DNA of 64,000 nucleotides from Gonocerus acuteangulatus. Lineage: Eukaryota > Arthropoda > Insecta > Hemiptera > Coreidae. A program made the position numbers and the translations under genes. Positions 34,530 through 43,905 of the stretch are shown here, one piece after another (positions within the stretch are counted from its first letter, which is position 1; the number at the start of each line of letters is the position of its first letter). The DNA lies in the NCBI GenBank assembly GCA_946811695.1, contig OX328128.1, positions 30,736,562 through 30,800,561 on the forward strand, in the 5' to 3' direction. The notes below the pieces were generated by a model that was not told the DNA's origin, made no database searches, and saw only the letters and a program-made list of their open reading frames with translations.

Positions 34530-34692
34530 GGCACATCTACATCTAGGTCATTAGCGCCGACATCCAGGGTGTAGCGAGGAATTTCACCAGCGAGCCGTGG
34601 GATGATAAAATTCCTGCCGGAGGTTGGGAATCGAACCCACCATCTCCCGCTTATGAATCCAAGGCGCTAGCCATTAGACCACGGGAGACCCC
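34493..34692 (-). mobile_element. tRNA-Glu-like SINE (SINE-E) in copy A4
   Basis: Same sequence, orientation, insertion point and CGGTTCC duplication as the SINE at 28010-28239; the poly-T is shorter (about 34 nt). Shared by descent, not an independent insertion. Confidence 0.85.
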
Positions 34693-35784
34693 GGTTCCTG
34701 TTCATATCCCTATTCTCATTTGAAAAGCATAGAATAGAGACAGATAATATTTTCCTCGGCCTTTGTTCAAAGGGTTTTATGGCTATACCTGGGGTCAGGT
34801 CCGCAAGACCCTAGAATCCTCTTCTACCGATACTTCATTTCATACATTTCAATGAATTGGAAAATATCAAATATTTTCACACATTCCTGTGTTCTTTTAC
34901 TATAGTAATAATTCTACAGATAAAATCAATTAAAAAATAAAATAAAAAAACCAACAGCATAAAGGCAATTGAAAATATTCAAAAGACGTCAACGAATCTT
35001 TTTCTCTTGGCAAGCTATATTTCTAACAATGAATTGTTTTTCTTATTTTGCCTAATCTGTTTTATTGTAATATACATTATCCAACTATAAGCAATTAAAA
35101 AATAACAAGGAATAAAAACAGACAAAAAGAACAGTTTGAATAAGCAAAATCAATTACTTTAATGTTTTAAGCACTTATTTCTCCGATTGACATCGCCTAA
35201 TCAAAACTTTCATTAAAACCTTTTTTGTAGAGCATTTAGTAAGCTTTCTAATGGTATTCTTTCGTTTACCAAGATTCTCAACCTTTTTCGAGATATTAAG
35301 GAAAATATACAAAGTTACCAAAACTTTTTAAGTCTGTTAATAAAATATTTTATTCTAACCCTTCCTTAACTCCAAACGTAACCAAAATTTCAACATATTA
35401 GTTTTGATGAAAGTAGAACATGGAGAAAATGTTTCAACTGAATCCCATGATTCTAAGTACCCAAACCAAAAACGGTATTCAAAAAATATTTTTCCAATTA
35501 TCTCGAAAACGGTTAAAGCTATCGCCTTGAAAATGGTTCCATTCGTTTTCCTAGCCCAGGAATCATGTAAAACGAGTACTTAGAAGCTTATGAACTCAAA
35601 AACGTAAGCGTTACGATTTTTTTTGCGCGAATTTCGCCCCAAACGCCATCTTCCAGTAGGCGGATTTTGCTGGTTAACGAACTTGGCCTTTCAAATTGGA
35701 CGAAGGATTTTTGTACCAAATTTCATCAAAATCGGACCATTCGTCTTCTAGCTAGAGAGCGAACAGACAAATATATATCTGGGT

Positions 35785-36867
35785 GTGTCTAGTGAGTCGG
35801 AAGCTATAATCAGGAAATACCTGGAGGCTTTCGTCTCTCTGGTGGCCGGACTGGTCGATGTTGGACTTGAGGCTGCTGGGGGGAGAACTGACTCTGAGGA
35901 GAGAAATGCACTGGCTTTCACGGCTCCGGGTGCATCGGGTGCTGCCGCTGGCGCGTCTGTGGAGGCTCGGAAACTCAGTACAGGAGGGTTGATCATTGGG
36001 GGTAGCGAGGGGTGGAGCCCAATGCCATCGTCATCAATAGTTAAAATGAACCAACCTCCTTCAAGGTGTGCAAGATCAGAGGATTGTGTCCCACACAGAC
36101 CGGGTGGCACTGTTTATATTGAACCCAAGAGTAAGAGCCACTATAAAGATTTAGAACAAGTTAAAAAGGACGTTCTGAAAGCCCTGGACCCATCCAAAAA
36201 AGGCCTCCAGCTCCGGAGAGTTATTAAGACCAAGAGCGGAGGAATCATAATAGAAGCCGGGCGGGGAGAGGATAGGCGAAGAATCCTGGGTGACGTGGAC
36301 CTACTCGCATTGAAGGTTAACGTTAAAGAGAAGCTAATGTTCAAACCCAGGATTATCGTACGCCACGCCCCAAGGACCGTGGAGGGCAAGAACCTGGACC
36401 TGCCTACCCTAATAGAGTGTTTGCGGAGGCAAAACTTCGGTGGTGAAGTGGGTCTCAACACCGAAGTCAAATTAGTATATAGATCTGGCCGTAAGACAGG
36501 AGAATCCTGTAATTTAATTTTAGAAGTAAACCCTCGACTGAGGGCCCTACTAATTAAATCTGGTGGGGTATACTTCGGCAGCAACTTTTGCGTGGTTGGG
36601 GACCATGTTCAAACTAGCAGATGCTACAAGTGTCAAAGATTTGGGCATATTTCGAGGACATGTGCACAGAGAGTTCACACTTGTGGTCATTGTGGAGAGA
36701 GTGGCCATTGCTACATTGAATGCACTAAGAGCAGTGACCCTCCATGTTGCCCTAATTGTAAAAGAGCGGGTCTTCGAGACACCATGCATCTAGCTAGTAG
36801 CAGGGTCTGTCCCACATATCAGGCTGCCCTCGGACGCATTCGTGAAAGAACTGATTATGGATGTTAA
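35785..36867 (+). CDS. LINE ORF1: gag-like protein with three zinc knuckles (360 aa, 5' truncated)
   Basis: Frame open from the junction; the first codon here is GTG, so the true start is lost. Residues 1-90 are Ala/Gly/Ser-rich. Residues about 190-270 (KPRIIVRHAPRTVE, LIECLRRQNFGG, LILEVNPRLRALL) resemble the RRM-like region of I/R1/jockey-type ORF1 proteins. Then follow CYKCQRFGHISRTC and CGHCGESGHCYIEC (both C-x2-C-x4-H-x4-C) and a third, irregular knuckle CPNC-x8-H-x5-C. Expected role: nucleic-acid-binding chaperone in the retrotransposition RNP. It overlaps ORF2 by 11 nt (ATG at 36857, ORF1 TAA at 36865), suggesting termination-reinitiation. Confidence 0.8.
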   Translation: MSSESEAIIRKYLEAFVSLVAGLVDVGLEAAGGRTDSEERNALAFTAPGASGAAAGASVEARKLSTGGLIIGGSEGWSPMPSSSIVKMNQPPSRCARSEDCVPHRPGGTVYIEPKSKSHYKDLEQVKKDVLKALDPSKKGLQLRRVIKTKSGGIIIEAGRGEDRRRILGDVDLLALKVNVKEKLMFKPRIIVRHAPRTVEGKNLDLPTLIECLRRQNFGGEVGLNTEVKLVYRSGRKTGESCNLILEVNPRLRALLIKSGGVYFGSNFCVVGDHVQTSRCYKCQRFGHISRTCAQRVHTCGHCGESGHCYIECTKSSDPPCCPNCKRAGLRDTMHLASSRVCPTYQAALGRIRERTDYGC

Positions 36868-39820
36868 CCCAGAGATACGAATGTGTAGAACCTGTGGTCG
36901 AGGGTTCAGAAATAATAGGAGTTTAGGACAGCATGTAACACGTGCCCACCCGGAAGTCCACAATAGTTCAATAAGAATTCCCAGGATGCCCCGTTGGAGT
37001 GATGAGGAGTTGCGTCTTCTGTCACAACGCGAGGCTGAGTACAGATCAAGGGGCCTCGTTGTTACGAGCGGAAGTCTCGTGGAAGGCTTGCTTGATCGAA
37101 CAAGTGGGGCGACGCAGCGTATTCGGTTTACTCCGCGCTATCAGGCTTTCCTTCGTCAGGCAATGGAAGAGTTAAATCGAGAGGAGCTTCAAGCGCCTGC
37201 GCAAGTGGTGGAGGTGGTCGGTTCTGGTACTAGAGAGCTTTTTTGTGAAGCTGCTGCTGAACAGGCAATCGGCCTTTGTGGGCAAGATACCATGCTAGCC
37301 TCTCTAGTTGAAGAAGCTAAAGAAGGGCGGGATGTTACGGACCGACTGTGCAAGTGGCTTCAGGCGCGCTTTCCTGATTGGGGCAATGCCTCATTCGAGG
37401 GGGGTGGACAGCCTAGATGCCCACGACCCCTTCCTTTTAACGCTAGGCAGCGCCGCCAGATAGAATACAAGCGTTTACAAAAACTTTGGAGGTCTAATAG
37501 AAGTAGGGCGGTGAAAGAGATATTGGAAGGAGGTCCTCTAGAGCGCAGGCATTCGTTGGACGAAATGGAGATTTACTGGCGCCCAGTTATGGAGAGTCCC
37601 TCTCGGCCATTTGATCAGGCTGGTTTGCCACCGGGAGCTATGGAGATCACCACATTATGGACGCCTGTGGAAGTGGTGGAGATCCAGAACAACAGGATAG
37701 ACAGATCCTCTGCACCTGGTCTGGACGGCTTACGAGTTGCCGATTAGGAGTCAGTCTCCCCTAAGGCTAGGGCCGTATTTTATAATTTGTATTTGTTAGG
37801 GGATAGGTGTATTCGGCAAGTGGCTGGTGCAAGGACTGTCTTCATCCCGAAAAAGAAATTTCCGGAGACGCCAGGTGATTACAGACCTATCACCGTGGCG
37901 TCTGTAGCTCTCAGACAACTCCATAAGATATTGGCTGCACGTCTGAGAGCGTTGGATCTCCAGGAGACAGGCCAGAGGGCGTTCATAGCAGCCGATGGAA
38001 CTGCGGAGAACAGTGTAGTCCTGGATGCGGTGCTCGGGGAGGCTCGTCGGTGTCGCCGTGAGGTGCACTTGACCTTCCTGGACATTGCTAAGGCTTTTGA
38101 TAGTATTAGTCACTCAGCTCTACGAGCCGCCATGATCCACAAAGGCCTACCATCCGGATTCGTGGAATACGTGATGGGGGTCTACGCGGAAGGGTTTACC
38201 CGAATTACAGATGGTCGTGGGTGGACGGACCCAATCGTAAGCGGAAGGGGGATTAGGCAGGGTGATCCTTTGTCTCCGTGCCTCTTCAACCTTGCGATGG
38301 ATTGGGTCCTCCAGGCGGTTCCAAGCCAGGTGGGATATTCACTGGAAGGAGCGAGGATTAGCTATCTGGCCTTTGCCGACGACTTGGTCTTGGTTGCGTC
38401 CTCGGTGGCTGGCATGCGGTGTGCCCTTGCGCGGGTTGGAGCAGCCATCGCCAAGCTGGGGATGGAGCTCAGCCTGGGTAAGTGCTGCGCTCTTTCGCTG
38501 GTACCAGCAGGGCGCGTGGTCAGGATCAAGGTGGTTGAGGACACACTGTTCAACGTTGGTGGAGCCCCGGTGAGGCAGATGCAGTTCCAAGATTCAGTTA
38601 AGTACCTCGGAGTCAACTATAGAAATCAGGGAACCGAGAGGCCTGACGCTGAGATCGGAGCGGCGCTTCTGAAGTTACGGAATGCACCCCTCAAGCCGCA
38701 GCAGAGGCTGACCGCCCTTAGGCACCACCTTTTGCCTCGGTATGTGCACAGACTGGTTCTTGGTGGCTCCTCCCGTGAAGCACTGAGAAAGTTCGATGTA
38801 AAGGTTAGAGCAGCGGTGAGGAGGTGGCTTGGATTACCAAAGGATATCCCTGTTGGATATTTCCATGCTTCGTGCACAGATGGAGGCTTGGGTGTGCCCT
38901 GCATGAGCGTCCTTGTTCCGGCTTTGACTATAGGCCGACTTTCTAGGATGGAGTGGTCTGGTCTGGCCGCAGCGAGGGCAGCTTATCGATCGGTGGGAGT
39001 GACCAGAAGGCTGCGGAAAGCGAGGGAGGCCCTGGCCAGGCAGGGCTTGGTACAAGATGACTCCTGGTGCCCAGGGGTGAGGAAGCAGTGGTGGGCTGAC
39101 AGACTCTATTCGTCCAACGATGGAGCGGGACTGAGGGAATCCTCTGCTTGTAGGGCTTCAGCGTATTGGCTCAATGAAGGAGCTGTGACAACTTCTGGTC
39201 GGGACTTCATCCAGTATGTTCGTACCCACATAAATGCACTACCTACCACCGTGAGAACGACTAGAGGTCGGCGTCAGGGCCGTATACTAACATGTAGGGC
39301 AGGTTGCCTGGAAGACGAGACCGGCACTCACGCTGTGCAACAATGCTATATTTCGCGGGGAGGTCGTTCTTTGAGACATGATACTGTGGTGAATGTGCTG
39401 GGTGGCGCCTTGGCCGGAGGGAGGTACGAGGTACACCTCGAGACAGTCCTGAGAGCTGATGGCCGGCGATGGAAGCCTGATATAATTGTGATGAAAGAGG
39501 GCAAAGTGACTATTGTGGACGCACAAATTGTTAATGGGAACACTGAACTAGATGTGATGCACCGGGAGAAGTGTCGGAAGTATGGGAGACTCGCTGTCCG
39601 TTTGGCAGTGGGCCGAATGTTTGGCGTGCCTGTCACCGACATGGAGGTAACGTCCTGTACATTGAGCTGGAGGGGTGTTTGGAGCGGTGCTTCTGCCAGG
39701 AGTTTAAGGCAGCTTGGTGTCCCTATGGGGGTGCTGAGAAGTATCACCTTGCGGGTTTTAAAGGGCTCCAGCATCATCTTCAGTCGATGGAGGACACTCC
39801 TCGCCGGGGCGGGCCGTTGA
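36857..39820 (+). pseudogene. LINE ORF2: reverse transcriptase with restriction-like endonuclease, one stop
   Basis: From ATG 36857: C2H2 finger (CRTCGRGF...H-x4-H, residues 10-31), Myb-like W-x2-E segment (residues about 44-65), then GLDGL, a TAG at 37745-37747 in the same frame, and the RT: TVFIPKKKFPETPGDYRPIT; motif A FLDIAKAFDSISHSA; motif B GRGIRQGDPLSPCLFNLAMD; motif C YLAFADDLVLV. C-terminus: C-x3-C-x7-H-x4-C (CRAGCLEDETGTHAVQQC), then KPDIIV...VDAQIV, the PD-(x)-D nuclease core of R2/R4-lineage elements. About 987 codons. Enzyme role: target-primed reverse transcription in the nucleus. Apart from the stop the frame is intact. Confidence 0.85.
37745..37747 (+). other. Nonsense codon (TAG) inside LINE ORF2
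   Basis: The only interruption: the frame before (36857-37744) and after (37748-39820) is identical. It lies just after the GLDGL motif that precedes RT motif 1. A substitution or sequencing error are both possible. Confidence 0.8.
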
Positions 39821-40414
39821 GGGTCGGTAGTCCTTTTTTTTTTTTTTTTTTTTTATTTATTTATTTACTTGTTTTAGTTATTTATTTATCACTGTGTACC
39901 TGGGTTTATTTTAATTTGTTGTGTGTGCATGTGAGTGTGTATGTGACGTATTTGTGATGTATTTTGTATCGGACCACGTAGATACCTCCAGAGGAGCTCT
40001 GGCCTAGTGGATGAGGTTATATGAGTTAGACCAGGTTTGGCTGTATTTGATTTATCTCTTTATTTTATTTTATTTATTTATTTTATTTCATTTTATTTTT
40101 TTTTTATTAATTTGTTAATTTGATTATTGTTATTATTTTATGAGTATCATTGTTAAGTATCGTTATATTTTACTTATATTTATTGTTTTTATTTATTAAG
40201 TTGTATTTTATGAAATTGATGGTCTTAAGTTATTTAGGTCATACAGTAACCAGGCTTGTTGTGTTACCAAGCCTGAATAATGAGGGTGAAGGAGACGCCC
40301 AATTGTAAATTGACGTGTTTAGCATCTTACTTTTTTTTTCTTTTTTTTTTTTGTGATAAATCTACATTCATCCATGTGAATTGTATCTCCTAATAATAAA
40401 AATAAATAAATAAA

Positions 40415-40519
<105 letters not shown>

Positions 40520-41885
40520 AATTTGAACCACCGTTATTTTCGGTCTCTAGGGGTTCTGAAACGCGAAATTTTCTAGTCGGCACTTCCAGTTTGTTTCATT
40601 GTATCAACCCTATAAGCGGGGTTCCTCCCTATGGGGGAGGGAGGAACCGCGCTAACATATGTTATCAATTATAATATTTTTAACTGTTAACGTATTTGGT
40701 TATTTCTGTATAAGCAAAAAAATTTAAATAAATAAGAACATGTAATCACTAGGTGACATTAGAATCACATGTTAATAATGCAATTTAAATTAATTTATAT
40801 TTGCATTAACGAAGTAAAAAAGACTCCACTTTTCTATATTCCCATATAAAAGATTCGTAATAATACTTAAAGGTCAATTTGAACTTTTTATACCATACCA
40901 TAAAGTGTTAGTGAAGGGGTTCTGGGAAGGCAAAACCATTGAGTAACATTAGTATCGTATAAATATTATTGACAATATTTGGCAATATTTATACGATGGT
41001 AATGTTTCTCAAAAACAAATTGACTATGGTAAAATGTAAATTGTCTGTGGTAAAATGTCACTTGAAATGTAAACATCTCTTTGCTGTGCATCTATAATAT
41101 TACTAAATCTAAAAGCCGCAAATTTCTATAAAATTACTAAAGTGTTGTGTTTGTGACTTACTAATTATGCCTCCTATAAGGCGGCGGATAAATTTAGGCA
41201 GAAGAACCCGAAATGCAACGCATCAAATTAATCATCAATCTAATCGTACTGCCCAGGAACGTGAAGATCGCAATGAACGTGAAAGAATTCGGTTAAGACA
41301 GACCCGCGAAGCCTGACATTCGACTAATAATGGTGCAAGTTTGAATCGAGCTGCTGTGAATTCATTAGAGTGCCTGCAGCTGTGTTGCTGTTGGACCTAT
41401 GAACTCAGTTTGACTATAAAGAAATCCCAGGGCAGTCATTAAGTGTTTGTGGTATTAATCTAGAAAACCCATGTTTATCGCATGGTCAATTGTATGTTGC
41501 CTGTTCCCGTGTTGGAAAACCATCTGCTCTGTTTATTTACGCGTCAGGTAATGAAACAGAAAGTATCGTGTACCATTAAGTGCTACAATAAAAGTGAAAC
41601 TTAATTTAGAATAAGTAAAAATAAAATGAAATTTAATAAGTAGGTATCATAATAAGAAATCTGATATTGTAATTTTGATTGTGATTTTTTAGTGACTATT
41701 AAAAGAATTTTAGTGTTTTATAATTTTTATTTTTTGACATAATTTAATTGTCGACTTATTAAGTTTTTTTCTTTTTTTTTTTATTATCTTACTAGCTGTC
41801 CAGTTGTCCCAAATAGCAGAATAAGTATTAAAAAAAAATTAAAGAATTGACTGTTAGGCGGTACGAAGTTCGCCGGGTCAGCTAG

Positions 41886-42104
41886 TATATCATAAAAGTT
41901 AATTTGTGCTATCTACACTGACCACCAGAACCAGAAACGGCAGTCACACTGGAGTAACCGAATCGATAACAGATAATTTATTCTCAAAGAATGATGAAAA
42001 TTTAATTGAATGTGTTGAAAATATCCTGTACTTTATATGTCGACTAATGTGTTTGTTGATATGGAGGAAAAATAGAGAATAATTACATTTTCTAAACGAA
42101 GGTT
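41886..42104. other. Short AT-rich flank
   Basis: No feature recognised between the Helitron 3' end and the next SINE. Confidence 0.4.
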
Positions 42105-42296
42105 CGGTGGCCGTGTGGGTTAAGGCGTCAGCACTCGGCACTTCTTGCCAAGGGTCGTGGGTTCGATTCCCATTAGGGGCTTTTCTTCGCAAAAAAAAAG
42201 AAAAGGCATCAGCCCTATCCTGGCTAGAAAAGGGTGGTGTCCTATAGATAACCCGTCCTAAAATTCTGAGTTAATTATAATGAACGTTAAAATTTA
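42105..42296 (+). mobile_element. SINE-S copy, sense, near full length
   Basis: GGTTCGGTGGCCGTGTGGGT, then TAAGGCG (A box), GGTCGTGGGTTCGATTCCCA (B box), AAAAGAAAAGGCATCAGCCC, GCTAGAAAAGGGTGGTGTCC, AACCCGTCCTAAAATTC, ending AACGTTAAAATTTAAATAAA. Confidence 0.8.
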
Positions 42297-42404
42297 AATA
42301 AATTCATTTTTTAAACTTTATATAATGTGATAAACTCTCCTTCTTATTCTGTTTTTATCTTTTCTTCTTCTGTTATTTTTTCCCCTTCTTCGCCCAAAAT
42401 TAAC

Positions 42405-42850
42405 GTTATGACCACGGGAGACCCCTGACGGGGTAGATGTTCGGATATAGAGCGGTGAGTGAACTGTGTTGTGTGAATAGACCTTTATTTTGACTATACC
42501 GGCCACAATTGTTGCATTTTCCCCCATTTTAAAATAAAAAGAAAAAAATATTCCAATTTCAATGGGACGGTCTCAGTCGGAGAAAAATCCAAATTTGGTT
42601 TATGGGTGTGGGAGTTTATTCCAACCAGATTCTTAATTTACCTGCAGTGGCCTTACTTTACATAAGAAGAACTAATAAATAATTTAAATTCTCTTTATTT
42701 AGGTTATTTTTTGTTTGTTTTTACAATGGTTCTATGACCATTAGCGCCGTGCGGTCTAAAGGTTGTAAAGGTGGGAAATAGTTTCAACGACGCATCGGTG
42801 AAAAAACTTAGACTGCTAAAAGCCGTATTCGAACCTGCACCTTCTACGGG
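42405..42850. other. SINE fragments, possible upstream region of the HMG-like gene
   Basis: GACCACGGGAGACCCC at 42410 is a scrap of antisense SINE-E head. CGTATTCGAACCTGCACC near 42825 is an antisense B-box-like word. No first exon of the following gene could be fixed. Confidence 0.35.
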
Positions 42851-42918
42851 GGGATCTGGTACGCTTGCCTCTCTTCCAAGAATACGTCCTCAAAAATAAT
42901 GCGAGCTTTTGTTTACAG

Positions 42919-43195
42919 GTGTCCCGGGAAGCGGAGATACAAGGCGAAGGGACGCTGCTGCACGAAGGCTTACAACAAGAATAGGATTACACTTTGCAAC
43001 AGGAACTGGTCCAGGATAAGCATTCACCCGTTCATCAACTTCCTGAGGAAGTACAGGCGAAAATTCAGAAAAGATATGCCTATAGGGAAAATCGCAGGAA
43101 GGGGTCGCTGTATGTGGCGCAGAATGTCCTGCGCAGCAAAACAGCCCTACTACGAACAGGCCAAAAGGGCAAGGATACGCGGTTTCAAGACATGA
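42919..43195 (+). CDS. HMG-box-like (MST-HMG/protamine-like) protein, terminal exon
   Basis: Acceptor TTTTGTTTACAG is followed by a phase-2 exon of 91 full codons ending in TGA. It encodes a very basic segment with six cysteines. Residues about 35-85 show HPFINFLRKYRRKF, then CMWRRMSCAAKQPYYEQAKR, which fits the HMG-box-like fold of insect MST-HMG-box/protamine-like sperm chromatin proteins (pattern PF-x2-FL-x-K(Y/F)R...W(R)-x-MS...PY-x2-A). The first part (CPGKRRYKAKGRCC) is protamine-like. Expected role: DNA packaging in the sperm nucleus. Upstream exon(s) were not found. AATAAA lies at 43271-43276. The two alternative frames across it are shadows. Family assignment rests on motif memory. 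Confidence 0.6.
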
Positions 43196-43270
43196 AAGTC
43201 GCTTTAAGTCCTGGTTAAATGGTCGTTTATTTGTGTTCGTCTTGTCAGTTTTTCTTGGAGTCCTAAATGA

Positions 43271-43276
43271 AATAAA
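43271..43276 (+). terminator. Poly(A) signal AATAAA
   Basis: 75 bp past the stop of the exon at 42919-43195. Confidence 0.5.
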
Positions 43277-43299
43277 TCAAATATAGTAAAAAATGTTTT

Positions 43300-43425
43300 C
43301 TTTATTTAAATGTTAACGCCCACTTACGGATTTTTGGGACGGGTTGTCTATAGAATAACAGCCTATTCTATCCAGGATAGGACTGATGCCTTTTCTTCTT
43401 TTTTCCCCAAAGAAAAGCCACGCAA
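43300..43425 (-). mobile_element. SINE-S tail, head missing
   Basis: TTTAAATGTTAACGCCCACT, GGACGGGTTGTCTATAG, CCAGGATAGGACTGATGCCT and AAAGAAAAGCCACGC, ending where the tRNA-like head should begin. Confidence 0.65.
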
Positions 43426-43905
43426 AAAAAAAAAAAAGTTTTCTGAATATAATATATTAAATGTTTCTGTAAAAATAGCAAGTTTGGTAACAGAGCATTA
43501 TAAGTTTCATTCTTAGCTTTTAAAATTACTCAAGGAATAAGATTTACGTCAAAACACACTAGGATGACGTAGTTACTGCGAGTTGGACTTTTTAAACTTA
43601 AATAAAATTTTTGATGATGAAAATTGTCCGAAATGTATGGTTGGTTGATATATTTCATTAGGGAGGGTGGGCAATTTCAAACAAAAACATATTTAAAATA
43701 ACTTTACTAATTTGTACACAGAAATCTGTATGAAAATAATCCTAAAATAATAAGTGACTATTACAACAATTAATGGTAAATACAATGCGTTTATTACTGA
43801 TATTCCTTATAATAGATGTTCATATGTACATTTTATAAGTCGGCATATTGTATCTTATGCAAAATATTTATGGCTAAAGAGGAAGGGTAAGTATAAAATT
43901 AAAAT

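Noticed and set aside
35748..39777. Minus-strand and alternative-frame ORFs across the LINE
   Set aside because: Shadows of the GC-rich LINE ORF1 and ORF2, which have recognised motifs in the plus frames.
42105..42180. tRNA-Ser gene
   Set aside because: A and B boxes are good, but the acceptor stem does not pair and the unit continues into the SINE-S body; many copies share it.
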